A stretch of 63,033 nucleotides of DNA from Methanobacterium spitsbergense (lineage in GTDB: Archaea > Methanobacteriota > Methanobacteria > Methanobacteriales > Methanobacteriaceae). Each line of letters starts with the position of its first letter. Position 1 is the stretch's first letter. The stretch spans positions 9,663 through 72,695 of the forward strand of contig NZ_JAIOUQ010000005.1 in NCBI RefSeq assembly GCF_019931065.1, given 5' to 3'. Positions 18,752-27,554 of the stretch are shown one piece after another. Made by a program: the position numbers and the translations under genes. The notes beneath the pieces are model-generated. The model made no database searches. It was not told the DNA's origin and saw only the letters and a list, made by a program, of their open reading frames with translations.

Positions 18752-19741
18752 ATTTTAAAAGAAAGCTATGAAGGGCTTGAACTTTCAACTCAACTCATTA
18801 TCAAGGAAGCATTGAACAGGAGTATTGAGATCGATGTACTTGACAGTGATGATAATTTTATCCGTTTAAAAAAAGGTAATAAAGTTGAATATGTGAAACA
18901 GGCAACCAAAACTTCTGCTGACACATATATAGCCCCGTTAATCATGGAAAACAAAGAAGTAACAAAAATGGTTCTTAAAGAACATGGCATTAACGTGCCC
19001 ATGAGTGTAACTGTAAAGCATGTTGATGATGCAATGGAAAAATATTCTGACTTGGTTGGTAAGGATATTGTGATAAAACCTAAATCAACTAATTTTGGTG
19101 AGGGTGTATTAATATTGAAAAACCTAAAATCCAAGGAAGACTACAATACTGCAATTGTCCGTGCATTAAAATATGATAACTCAGTTATGATTGAAGAATT
19201 CATAGAGGGTAAAGAGTATAGGTTCTTAGTAATTGGGGAGGAAGTTGTTGCAATACTGAATCGGGATCCTGCAAATGTTGTTGGGAATGGAGTACAAACT
19301 ATAGAAGAACTGGTTCATGAAAAAAATAAGAGCCCACAAAGGGGTAAGGGACATGTGACTCCGCTAGAAAAAATCAGTATCGGTTTAATTGAAGAGAATT
19401 ATCTGGCCAATCAAGATAAGGACTTGTATTATGTTCCAAATAATGGTGAAATCGTATATCTTAGAGAAAATTCCAATATCAGCACTGGTGGTGATAGCAT
19501 TGATTATACAGATGAGATATTAGATGACTATAAAATCATTGCTGTAAACTCTGCAAAGGCAGTTGGTGCAAAAATCTGTGGTGCAGATATAATCATCCAG
19601 GATGTAAAAGCAGAACCCACTAAAAACAACCATAGCATAATCGAACTGAATTTTAATCCTATACTGTATGCACATGATTTTCCATATAAAGGCCAGAACA
19701 GATATGTTGAAAGGAAGTTGCTTGATTTATTAGGATTTTAA
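18752..19741 (+). CDS. gshF: Glutathione synthetase, ATP-grasp half of GshF
   Basis: About 330 residues that would add glycine to gamma-glutamylcysteine. GLELSTQLIIKEALNRSI, VEYVKQATKTSADTYIAPLI, EEFIEGKEYRFLVI, ILNRDPANVVGNG and IIELNFNPILYAHDFPYKGQ follow the C-terminal half of GshF closely. Homology begins before the first standard start codon (TTG at 18812), which would remove the conserved ELSTQL segment. Upstream, AGGAGG (18738-18743) is followed by three ATT codons (18746, 18749, 18752), the last 8 bases away, then TTA. Either ATT starts translation, or the upstream TAG is read through. The frame is unbroken from the gshA half apart from that TAG. Confidence 0.85.
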   Translation: MLKESYEGLELSTQLIIKEALNRSIEIDVLDSDDNFIRLKKGNKVEYVKQATKTSADTYIAPLIMENKEVTKMVLKEHGINVPMSVTVKHVDDAMEKYSDLVGKDIVIKPKSTNFGEGVLILKNLKSKEDYNTAIVRALKYDNSVMIEEFIEGKEYRFLVIGEEVVAILNRDPANVVGNGVQTIEELVHEKNKSPQRGKGHVTPLEKISIGLIEENYLANQDKDLYYVPNNGEIVYLRENSNISTGGDSIDYTDEILDDYKIIAVNSAKAVGAKICGADIIIQDVKAEPTKNNHSIIELNFNPILYAHDFPYKGQNRYVERKLLDLLGF

Positions 19742-19746
19742 GTAAA

Positions 19747-19755
19747 TTTTTTTTT
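19747..19755 (+). terminator. Poly-T terminator after gshF
   Basis: A T9 run six bases after the stop of the ATP-grasp half; the next gene is convergent. Confidence 0.5.
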
Positions 19756-19777
19756 GATTTACAAAGTCAAAATTATT

Positions 19778-20005
19778 TTATTCAGTTTTTTCAATATGTA
19801 CCATTTCTATTGGTATTTTTATTTCCCTACCTTTTGTAACAAACTCAAAGGGGATATTATGTTGAATTAAATAATTTGCTAATCTAGGTAAATTTCCATC
19901 ATACGCAACAACATAATCATTTCTATTATCCAAAGTTCCATTTAAAACTCTATTTAATGTATTAATTGATGGCCTAAATTCATTGATATCTTCAAAATTG
20001 TTCAT
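19778..20005 (-). CDS. Hypothetical protein, 75 aa
   Basis: GGTGATTTAT precedes the ATG, so this start is preferred to a GTG three codons earlier. The product reads FEDINEFRPSINTLNRVLNG, then VVAYDGNLPRLANYLIQHNI and a strand with EIKIPIEMVHIEKTE. No motif is recognised. It lies downstream of, and in the same direction as, the AbrB-like and Cys-rich small genes, about 200 bases away. Confidence 0.55.
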   Translation of the reverse strand: MNNFEDINEFRPSINTLNRVLNGTLDNRNDYVVAYDGNLPRLANYLIQHNIPFEFVTKGREIKIPIEMVHIEKTE

Positions 20006-20203
20006 ATAAATCACCGTTTTTTATGGTATTTTAATGAATTTTTAATTATATTATGATTCTAATCTTATTATTAATTTATCTTAAGCTTTGATTCCTTCAA
20101 CATGTAATTAAAATGTATATAATGTTTTTAAGAATTCCAAACAAGTTTTAAACTATTTAAATCAAATAAATTCCAAAAATAGTAATAAGATTATCCCTAA
20201 TTC

Positions 20204-20401
20204 TTATTTTAGATACGTTAAAGTTATAAAAATATTGAAAACAATCTCACTTTTTTTTATTATAAGCTTATGAAAATCGTTATCATCAATATTTAATGTT
20301 ACATGATCGCCTTTATGTATATTTACAGCTTTCACCCACTTATCTGGTAGTATCACATGGAATTGATCGTTACAATAAACTAACCTTCGAGTGCACTTCA
20401 T
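20204..20401 (-). CDS. AbrB/MazE-like DNA-binding protein
   Basis: 65 residues with the swapped-hairpin pattern of AbrB/SpoVT/MazE proteins: a basic start (KCTRRLV), then FHVILPDKWVKAVNIHKGDH, followed by VTLNIDDNDFHKLIIKK. Such proteins are short transcription regulators or antitoxins. No toxin gene is next to it. GAGGCGATAAA precedes the ATG. It is third in a tight run of three small minus-strand genes. The last 15 residues are hydrophobic and depart from the domain. Confidence 0.7.
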   Translation of the reverse strand: MKCTRRLVYCNDQFHVILPDKWVKAVNIHKGDHVTLNIDDNDFHKLIIKKSEIVFNIFITLTYLK

Positions 20402-20430
20402 TTTATCGCCTCGTTTAGACTAGAATATAT

Positions 20431-20601
20431 TTACATATTCATTTTACATTGGCCTGAATTGAAAGGTAAAAGAATTTTTCCATAGAGATATGCCGCTGTA
20501 ATTTCGCTTGTTTTTAAAAAATAGCCACATTTTTGGCATTTAACTCCGTTGTCCATTTTCTCCATAAATCCGCCATCAGTTTTATGGACTAAATTACTCA
20601 T
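20431..20601 (-). CDS. Small zinc-finger-like protein, 56 aa
   Basis: GGTGATTAA precedes the ATG. The product contains VKCQKCGYFLKTSEI, a zinc-ribbon knuckle with only one CxxC; a third Cys is near the end. Metal binding would need a dimer or partner. Its ATG overlaps the TGA of the upstream gene (ATGA), so the two are translationally coupled. Confidence 0.65.
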   Translation of the reverse strand: MSNLVHKTDGGFMEKMDNGVKCQKCGYFLKTSEITAAYLYGKILLPFNSGQCKMNM

Positions 20602-20774
20602 TTAATCACCATTCCAGGTAACTTCTCTTGATGGTTATCACAACGAGAATATTTATATTTGTAACTTTTTTGTAGACTGCACATGTACTTGGGTAAACTG
20701 ATTTTCTTAACATGATCATTTTCATCTAAGTATCTACAATTATAACAACAAGCAGTTTTTAAGTTTTCATTCAT
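20598..20774 (-). CDS. Small Cys-rich protein, 58 aa
   Basis: AGGTGGGTAAATT precedes the ATG. The product has CCYNCRYLDENDH, then YMCSLQK and SRCDNHQE, giving five Cys plus His, a likely metal-binding miniprotein. The stop overlaps the start of the next gene by four bases. It appears to head the operon that continues with the zinc-knuckle and AbrB-like proteins. Confidence 0.65.
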   Translation of the reverse strand: MNENLKTACCYNCRYLDENDHVKKISLPKYMCSLQKSYKYKYSRCDNHQEKLPGMVIK

Positions 20775-21707
20775 AATTTACCCACCTATATTATCTTTAT
20801 AAGATGTTTCTATTCATTAAAATTATCAACAGTTATTCTTATCCAACCATTTTTTTTATAATAAGAAGAATTTATAACCATACATCTTACATTTTAAACA
20901 TTTAAAATAGACTATGTTCCCCAAATTTATTCAATATAATCTTTATTAAGTTGTTGGGTTGGATAAACACATGTATTCAATTTTTTTCATAATTCTATTT
21001 TTAATCGTTGTATGTTACAATAATTAAAAATTATTTAATTTTAGTCTAAAATTTAAATTAAAATCCCAATTTTAATAAAAATAATTGTATAGGAACTAAT
21101 TCTATAATAAATTTTAAAATCTATTATTTTGGGAAATAATAATTACCTCTAATTTTTTGTTTATAAATCGGAGGCGAGCAGGGAGATTTCTTTTCACAAA
21201 AAAATAAAGCGATATACCTTTTTGATAAAATTGTAAACTTGAAATGAAACCTTTCCCTGCTCTATCTTTATATTAGGTTGAGGGTCTATATACACTTTAT
21301 GATACTGGAACCTTTTTTATGCTTTCTATAAATTTTATGCTAGAATTCCCGTTGGGGATATAATATTATATTAAATCAAAAAATACTGGCCAGTAGTTCT
21401 ATTTCCAATGATTTCCAGCTAATTGTATATCTGTAGAACCATTAGAAAGAACAAGATATATAGCTATTAAAGACCAAAAGAATAACTTAGAAATAGATTT
21501 CAAAAATGAATTGATTCATATTTTATTCAATATTTTTTATCATTTCATTAATATCAAGTAAGTATTTCATAAAACAACCATAGAAAAAATGTCAATTATT
21601 TATTTTTGAATTATTTCATAGTTTTTAAGTTTATTTAAAATAAACAAAAGAAATTCTTTTTCATTTATAGTTGAATTTTTTTATATAAAATTTAGGGGGA
21701 TTTAGAA
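20775..21707. other. Long intergenic region
   Basis: More than 900 bases without a clear gene. A locally GC-richer segment at about 21170-21300 holds an inverted repeat described separately. Around 21425-21560 a plus-strand frame reads VEPLERTRYIAIKDQKNN and stops; it may be a gene fragment but has no start signal. The last bases carry AGGGGGA, the ribosome binding site of the decarboxylase. Confidence 0.45.
21176..21262. repeat. Inverted repeat, possible structured RNA
   Basis: GAGCAGGGA at 21176-21184 and TCCCTGCTC at 21254-21262 are perfect complements that can be extended by one G-U and one A-U pair to 11 bp, enclosing about 65 bases. The segment stands out from its AT-rich surroundings. 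TTTATAAAT lies just upstream (about 21160) and could be a TATA box, but its distance would put the start inside the first arm. Function unknown. Confidence 0.35.
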
Positions 21708-23183
21708 TTGTTATCAGATAAGAAAAATTTGGATCACATGAGTAAAATAGAAAGGGAACACACAACCACCTATGGTAGTCGTTACTTTACTAAACCCGTT
21801 CCCAAATATGAAATGCCTGAAGAAGGTATGCCTGCAAGGGCAGCCTATCAGATAATACATGATGAACTGAATTTAGATGGTAATCCATCTTTAAACTTAG
21901 CAAGTTTTGTAACAACCTGGATGGAACCCGAAGCAGATAAACTTATAATGGAAAGCATTGGCAAGAACTACGTTGACAACGATGAATATCCCCAAACAGA
22001 AGTAATCCAGAACAGGGTTGTAAATATGCTTGCAAGACTATTCAACGCACCAAAAGAAGCTAATTCAATTGGAAGCGGAACTATAGGTTCGTCTGAATCT
22101 ATTATGCTGGGACTTCTGGCCCATAAATGGACATGGAAAAAACGTAGAGAAGCCGAAGGCAAACCAACCGACAAACCAAACATTGTGATGGGTGCAGATG
22201 TACATACTGTATGGGAAAAATTTGCCCTGTACTTCGATGTTGAACTTAAACTCATACCTCTAAAAAAGAATGTCTGTAAAACAACGGAAACAGAAATTAC
22301 CAAGGTAATGTCTTCATTCAGCTGTATAAGTGGTTTGAATGAGGATATATACACAGTATCTGCCGAGGACATTATAACCCAGGTAGATGAAAATACCATA
22401 GCTGTGGGGACGGTGGTTGGAACAACATTTACGGGACAAATGGATCCTATCGAAGAAATTAACACAGCTTTATTAGAAATTAAGGAAACTAAAGGATGGG
22501 ATATCCCAATTCATGTTGATGGTGCAAGTGGAGGTTTTATTCTGCCCTTCCTTTACCCTGATATAAAATGGGATTTCAGACTGGAACAGGTACGATCCAT
22601 CAATGTATCCGGGCATAAATATGGGTTAGTATACCCGGGTGTTGGATGGTTAATATTTAAAGACAGAACTGACTTACCAGAAGAACTTATATTCAATATA
22701 AATTATCTTGGTGGAATAATGCCCAACTACTCCTTAAATTTCTCAAAAGGAAGCAGTACAATTATAGCACAGTACTACAACTTAATAAGGCTTGGAATGA
22801 AAGGTTATAAGCAGATAATGGAAAATATGCAGGAAAATGCACATTACCTTGCAAGCAAATTAAATGGAACAAAAAAGTTTGAAGTTATTAATAAGAGTAT
22901 CACATTTCCAATAGTAACTGCGCAACTTCAAAACTCTGAATTCAGTGCATTCCATCTATCTGAAAAACTCAGACAAAAAGGATGGATAGTACCGGCCTAT
23001 ACACTTCCAGCAAATGCTGAAGACGTTGCTGTTTTAAGAATGGTTGTAAAGGAGAGTTTCAGTAAAGATATGGTTGAAATGCTTTTTAATGATATAATGG
23101 ACTCAATCAAAAAACTGGAGCAATCAACAGAAGAGAGGATAGAGTATATAGATGGAAAAGAAAACCCAACACTACTATACTAA
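21708..23183 (+). CDS. gadB: Glutamate decarboxylase (PLP-dependent)
   Basis: 491 residues of the group II PLP decarboxylase family, GadB branch, converting glutamate to GABA and CO2. [20 protein letters not shown] at the start, [38 protein letters not shown] and [16 protein letters not shown] (Lys that binds PLP) are characteristic. It is about 100 residues longer than methanogen MfnA, which argues against a tyrosine/aspartate decarboxylase of coenzyme biosynthesis. It starts at TTG, eight bases after AGGGGG. No glutamate/GABA antiporter is adjacent, so the role in acid resistance is open. It could also serve glutamate turnover together with the nearby GshF halves. Confidence 0.93.
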   Translation: MLSDKKNLDHMSKIEREHTTTYGSRYFTKPVPKYEMPEEGMPARAAYQIIHDELNLDGNPSLNLASFVTTWMEPEADKLIMESIGKNYVDNDEYPQTEVIQNRVVNMLARLFNAPKEANSIGSGTIGSSESIMLGLLAHKWTWKKRREAEGKPTDKPNIVMGADVHTVWEKFALYFDVELKLIPLKKNVCKTTETEITKVMSSFSCISGLNEDIYTVSAEDIITQVDENTIAVGTVVGTTFTGQMDPIEEINTALLEIKETKGWDIPIHVDGASGGFILPFLYPDIKWDFRLEQVRSINVSGHKYGLVYPGVGWLIFKDRTDLPEELIFNINYLGGIMPNYSLNFSKGSSTIIAQYYNLIRLGMKGYKQIMENMQENAHYLASKLNGTKKFEVINKSITFPIVTAQLQNSEFSAFHLSEKLRQKGWIVPAYTLPANAEDVAVLRMVVKESFSKDMVEMLFNDIMDSIKKLEQSTEERIEYIDGKENPTLLY

Positions 23184-23317
23184 GACAATCCAGATATAAT
23201 ATAAAAATAGAAAAAATTTAAGAGATATTGCAGGTTTTATTTGACCTGCAAAATTCTTGATAAGAATAATAACCCAAAATTGTTGAGAAAATTAACTCTC
23301 AAAACATTTTCAAAAAT

Positions 23318-23578
23318 CTATTCTTTATTTTGGATATCCTTAGCTTCAGATATAAATTTTGAAAGATCATTAATGGCCATTGCTCTGGCCTGTTCTTCTA
23401 GAATACCTAAATATTTAATGGTTTTAAATTTTTCTATTAAATCATTACAACGACTCCCAAACTCAGAAACAGGCAGATCATTACCCTCTTTAATGGAAGT
23501 TAGATCTTCCAATAACTCTTTATATTCATTAACACATTCTTCATATTTCTTAAACTCAATTTCTTTCTCTGTAACCAT
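23318..23578 (-). CDS. Hypothetical helical protein, 86 aa
   Basis: GGAGATGTTTTTATT precedes the ATG. The product is acidic and almost entirely helical (EKEIEFKKYEECVNEYKELL; AMAINDLSKFISEAKDI). It has two Cys and no recognised motif. It converges on the decarboxylase gene. Confidence 0.55.
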   Translation of the reverse strand: MVTEKEIEFKKYEECVNEYKELLEDLTSIKEGNDLPVSEFGSRCNDLIEKFKTIKYLGILEEQARAMAINDLSKFISEAKDIQNKE

Positions 23579-24018
23579 AATAAAAACATCTCCAATTTTA
23601 AATTAGATTCTTATATCAATAATATTGTTTGAATATTCCAATTGATATTTAGTAATAGAATTAAGTTTTAATAGGATTTTGGTTTAAACAATCATTCTAT
23701 ATAGAATTTGATCGTTTATAAACTATTACTAATCACTAATTGCAATTCATTACCATCTTAATTTAATAACTAATCTATTATTTAGGTTTCTGGGCTTTAA
23801 GATCTTTTTTAAATAAATTATCTATAAAAAAAATTCATTTAACACTCTGATCATGCCCTGGATAATAAATATAACAAATATTTTTTATTACTATGGAACT
23901 GTATTTGGGCTTTAAAATAATAATATGGGTTGAATTGGTCATTAATTTGGGTGAAAACTTGGAATAATCATTTAAATGTTCAAACCAATGTTTACTCTAC
24001 AAAAGTTTAGGAGGGGGT
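23579..24018. other. Divergent intergenic region
   Basis: AT-rich region between two divergent small genes; their promoters must lie here. No notable repeat or small gene seen. Confidence 0.45.
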
Positions 24019-24303
24019 ATTGCAAACAGGAAAATAGTTTTTATATTTGCATTGCTGTTGATGGTGAATTTATTACCTGTACATGCAGTAGACCAAGTAA
24101 CTCACAAATTCACCTATGTCCAAGTAAATGATCATCAAAAAACAAATAGTAATACAGCGGATATTAGTATAATTCATTATGATGATCTACATTATCCTCA
24201 GGGAACATCGAAAACTGTTTCATACAATAACAATCAACAATTCAGGTACCGTTACACTAACAGCAGCAATGAAATAAATTTCTTAAAAAGGAAACCAGAA
24301 TAG
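24019..24303 (+). CDS. Small secreted protein with probable ATT start
   Basis: 94 residues. Reading from an ATT four bases after AGGAGGGGGT gives a textbook signal peptide: ANRK, then IVFIFALLLMVNLLPVHA. The first standard start in this frame (TTG at 24052) would remove the positive N-terminus and has no ribosome binding site. The mature part is short and polar (VTHKFTYVQVNDHQ; QQFRYRYTNSSNEI). Function unknown. Confidence 0.6.
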   Translation: MANRKIVFIFALLLMVNLLPVHAVDQVTHKFTYVQVNDHQKTNSNTADISIIHYDDLHYPQGTSKTVSYNNNQQFRYRYTNSSNEINFLKRKPE

Positions 24304-24563
24304 GTTAAAAACCTAAAAGTTAAAATTTAATATAGGGAAATAAACCCTATCTTAAACTATTTTTTTTAAGATCCACCAAAATCATTTGGTAAATAAAAAT
24401 CCACTACATTTCTCATCTTTTATGAGTAAATACAATTTTTTGATAAAATCAATCCTTAATTAAAAAAAATGTAAATACAATATAAATGACTAAATAAATG
24501 TTAAGATATTCAGATTTTGATATAATTTACTTATAAAATATTTATAAAAGAGTGGGGTTAGTT

Positions 24564-25282
24564 TTGAAACTTAAAGATCTATTAATGGATTCCTTGAAGT
24601 ACCCCTTTCAGACATAAAGATGATACTTCTACTGGGAATAGTGCTTTTGGTTGCAAACGTGATAAATGATTATATAGCTGATTTTTCTTACAATCCTTTC
24701 TTCTTATCTTTGGGTATCTTATTAGTATTTTTCTTTGCTATGTTAGAGGCAGGATATATTTTTAAAGTGGTTGAGCAAACAGTTAAAGGCAGTACCAACT
24801 TACCAAAATTGACAGGCCTACGGTCCATGTTTATCCATGGAATTAAAGAAACAACTGTAAGTTTGACATATTACCTTCTCCCTATTGTGGTAATTCTTAT
24901 AGGCGGATTCTATATTAATTCTACTGTAACAAATGCATTTTGGGAACAAAATTTAGGCATAGGAGTGTTAATCGCAGGAATACTCCTAATCTTTCCAATG
25001 ACTTTTTTGTTATTGCCAGCAATCCTGAATATGGCACATCACAACGGAACATTAAGATCTGCATATAATTTTAAACAGATCAAAGAAAAATTGAGAAGTG
25101 TTGGAATAAAAAAATTATTAATTCCATATTTAGTTACATGGATTATATTAGGCTCTTTTTATCTATGCTTTGCACCAGAAGTGAGATCAATTCCACTAAT
25201 CGGAAGTATATTGTCTCAAATGATAATTACGCCCTATTTGATCATTTTAACAGGACGAATTCTGGGTTTAGTAGATAGCTAA
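24564..25282 (+). pseudogene. DUF4013-type membrane protein, frameshifted near start
   Basis: The expected N-terminus is at 24564 (TTG after GTGGGGTTAGTT): KLKDLLMDSLKYP, the usual DUF4013 opening. The frame then hits TAA at 24615. From SDIKMILLLGIV (24608 on) the protein continues in another frame for about 220 residues, with five or six membrane helices. One missing base in the CCCC/TTT run near 24603-24608 explains the shift. A start at ATG 24620 has no ribosome binding site and would lose the N-terminus. It is either a recently broken gene or a one-base sequence error. Confidence 0.7.
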
Positions 25283-25338
25283 ATGATATAATCTCCAAAT
25301 CAATAAATTATTGAAAAAATTATTCCAAGTGAGTTTAT

Positions 25339-25941
25339 TCACTTTTTATTTCTTGTGAGGGGATTACCATTTTCTAAGAGGTTGAGGGTTATCTCTTCAA
25401 ATTCATCCCATAATCCTGGTGCTTCCTCTTTGAAACGGTTAGATCGGGGTAAAGATGATAGTTCAACCCCACTTGAACCATAAGTGCTGTTATATTCCCT
25501 GTCCTTTGTATCCAGATCTATTAATTTATAATAAATTGATTTTAGATGTTCTAAACAATTTTTAAAGGATGATATGGCAATTATTTCCCTATCTGTGAAT
25601 GTTATTGCCAGTAACGATGCCTGGTTTTTCCACATTGTTTCATTCCATGAATGCATGGGCATTTTAATCAGACGATGTGCATGACGGATTTTAAAGTCAT
25701 CTACAATTATTTCACTTTCTTCGTCTTTGTTTAATTTATACCAGAAATCCTTAAGAAGTTCTATATTTCTATCATTTTCAAGGGAAATTAATGTACGGGT
25801 AGAATTTATTTTCCTATTCTTTCTTCTTTTATCCCTGCGCCTGTTACTTATCTCACTAGATGTCAGTCCCATAACTACCCCTAACATAGTTGAGACAATA
25901 GGGATATACCCTGTAATATTAAAAATAAAAATCAGCTCCAT
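25339..25941 (-). CDS. Membrane-anchored hypothetical protein, 200 aa
   Basis: One N-terminal membrane helix (LIFIFNITGYIPIVSTMLGV) is followed by a very basic segment (NRRRDKRRKNRKIN) and a cytoplasmic helical domain (LENDRNIELLKDFWYKLNKD; ITFTDREIIAISSFKNCLEH). The basic stretch fits positive-inside topology. No catalytic motif is seen. The ribosome binding site is weak. It converges on the DUF4013 gene. Confidence 0.6.
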   Translation of the reverse strand: MELIFIFNITGYIPIVSTMLGVVMGLTSSEISNRRRDKRRKNRKINSTRTLISLENDRNIELLKDFWYKLNKDEESEIIVDDFKIRHAHRLIKMPMHSWNETMWKNQASLLAITFTDREIIAISSFKNCLEHLKSIYYKLIDLDTKDREYNSTYGSSGVELSSLPRSNRFKEEAPGLWDEFEEITLNLLENGNPLTRNKK

Positions 25942-26183
25942 ATATAATTTTTTTTAATTCTATACTAAAAAAAGCAAGCAATTACTATAAATTTAGTATA
26001 TAATATTATTGATTTTTATGACATTTAAAGGTAATCTAATTCAGCTTTAAGAATTTAATTTATTCAAAAAAAAATTAAATATTGTTATTTAGTGTGATGT
26101 ATCACTGCAGTTGTTGATGTTGCAGGCCATCCATTGCTTCATTTCCACTATAACTTACTTTTACAGTATTTGATGTACTTAAT

Positions 26184-27479
26184 TCAAGAAATATCTGATT
26201 GCTGTTTTCCATTTTCACCATAATGCATCAGTTTTTGAATATAAGACGCCAGCACAAAGAATAGGAGCCCGTTTATAACAAGAATTCCTGCAATAACCAT
26301 GCCTGGAATGATACCCGGTATAAGCATGGACACACCAAATGCAATAGATGCAATATTCAGCAGTGTCTGTGATACCATTAACTTTTTAACAATAGGTGGA
26401 ATGTTTTGCACTTCTGCTGATGGTGATCTGGTTGCCTGAACAACAGGTAGGTAACGTTTAATAATTAATATTGATCCCCCGGTGATATTCAAAAATGCAA
26501 TGAGTAATATGATGTATCCTGTAAAGATTCCTGGAACAATACATGAAAATATTCCAAACGCTGCAAATACAATTCCAAGGATTACCATTAGCCATGAACG
26601 TTTAAACTCACCAAGTGGGGTTTCTCCTAGGACCATTATCTGGATAGCATTGAGAACCAAGAGCAGACCAAGCTCTCCATCTGTTGAAAATGGTATTATA
26701 CCACTTACCACCGGAAAAAGGACTAATCCAAGTAATGTTATTAGTGTTCCTACCATTATTATGGTTGCAATGGAAACAGGAATAGATGCATCCGCTAATA
26801 ATTTAAAACCACTCTTAGAATTATTATCTGAATTTTCTAAATCCAATTTAGGATTTATTGCTTTATCAGAAGCATACAACCGCGTAATTTTCTGAAGACA
26901 GTATGCAAGGTAGAAAATGCTGATACTGTATATAATTAAGAATACTGCAGTTAGATAATCTGTTGTTATGCCTGGTAGAAGTGTTATAATGCCTAAAATA
27001 ATCATTAATATATAGACAAGACTGCACGATACAGTTAATTGTTGTAATATTCCTGGATTTTTCATCCATGTTTTTGCCTTTTCTTCATTTAAATAGAGTT
27101 GTAAAATTAGGGCTATTCCCCCTGCAAAAAGGATTAATCCAACAAGTATCCTTACAATTTCGGATATGATACCTGGTATGAAACATGCAGTCATTCCAAT
27201 AATTGCTGTTATTATACCTATTATGATAAGCAGCCAAGACCTGCGGAGATCACCAAATGGTGTTTTACCCATTGTAACTATTTGAAAAGAAACAATTACA
27301 AGGAATAAACCATATGTGCTATCAGCGGTATAAGGTAAAGATCCTGTATGAATTTTAAATAGAAGCAATCCAAATATTAGTGTAAATACTCCTATTATAA
27401 GTAAGATTACAACTTCCAGGGAGAGATCAGATTCTTCTCTCATTTTTAAAAAAGTTTTTTGCTCTTTTTGTGATTCCAC
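26184..27479 (-). CDS. HdeD-like (DUF308) polytopic membrane protein, duplicated
   Basis: 431 residues with about twelve membrane helices in two similar halves joined by a polar linker near residue 215. Corresponding pieces are DLRRSWLLIIIGIITAIIGM and EFKRSWLMVILGIVFAAFGI, and the pairs LGIITLLPGI and FGVSMLIPGI. This matches the short HdeD/DUF308 repeat. The GTG start has AGGAGG exactly seven bases upstream. It lies 75 bases after the DUF362-type gene in the same direction and may be the last gene of that operon. Transport or membrane stress roles are guesses. Confidence 0.75.
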   Translation of the reverse strand: MESQKEQKTFLKMREESDLSLEVVILLIIGVFTLIFGLLLFKIHTGSLPYTADSTYGLFLVIVSFQIVTMGKTPFGDLRRSWLLIIIGIITAIIGMTACFIPGIISEIVRILVGLILFAGGIALILQLYLNEEKAKTWMKNPGILQQLTVSCSLVYILMIILGIITLLPGITTDYLTAVFLIIYSISIFYLAYCLQKITRLYASDKAINPKLDLENSDNNSKSGFKLLADASIPVSIATIIMVGTLITLLGLVLFPVVSGIIPFSTDGELGLLLVLNAIQIMVLGETPLGEFKRSWLMVILGIVFAAFGIFSCIVPGIFTGYIILLIAFLNITGGSILIIKRYLPVVQATRSPSAEVQNIPPIVKKLMVSQTLLNIASIAFGVSMLIPGIIPGMVIAGILVINGLLFFVLASYIQKLMHYGENGKQQSDIS

Positions 27480-27554
27480 CTTATTTCCTCCTTAAATTTA
27501 TCTTTAAAAAAAATGTTGAAGGTTTGATAAAGTTAAATATAGACTATTCAAAAC

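Noticed and set aside
21708..23183. MfnA tyrosine/aspartate decarboxylase
   Set aside because: Too long by about 100 residues and carries the GadB-type N-terminus and [11 protein letters not shown] site.
26482..26895. 137-codon plus-strand frame
   Set aside because: Antisense shadow of the HdeD-like membrane protein, whose duplicated helices and start signal are clear.
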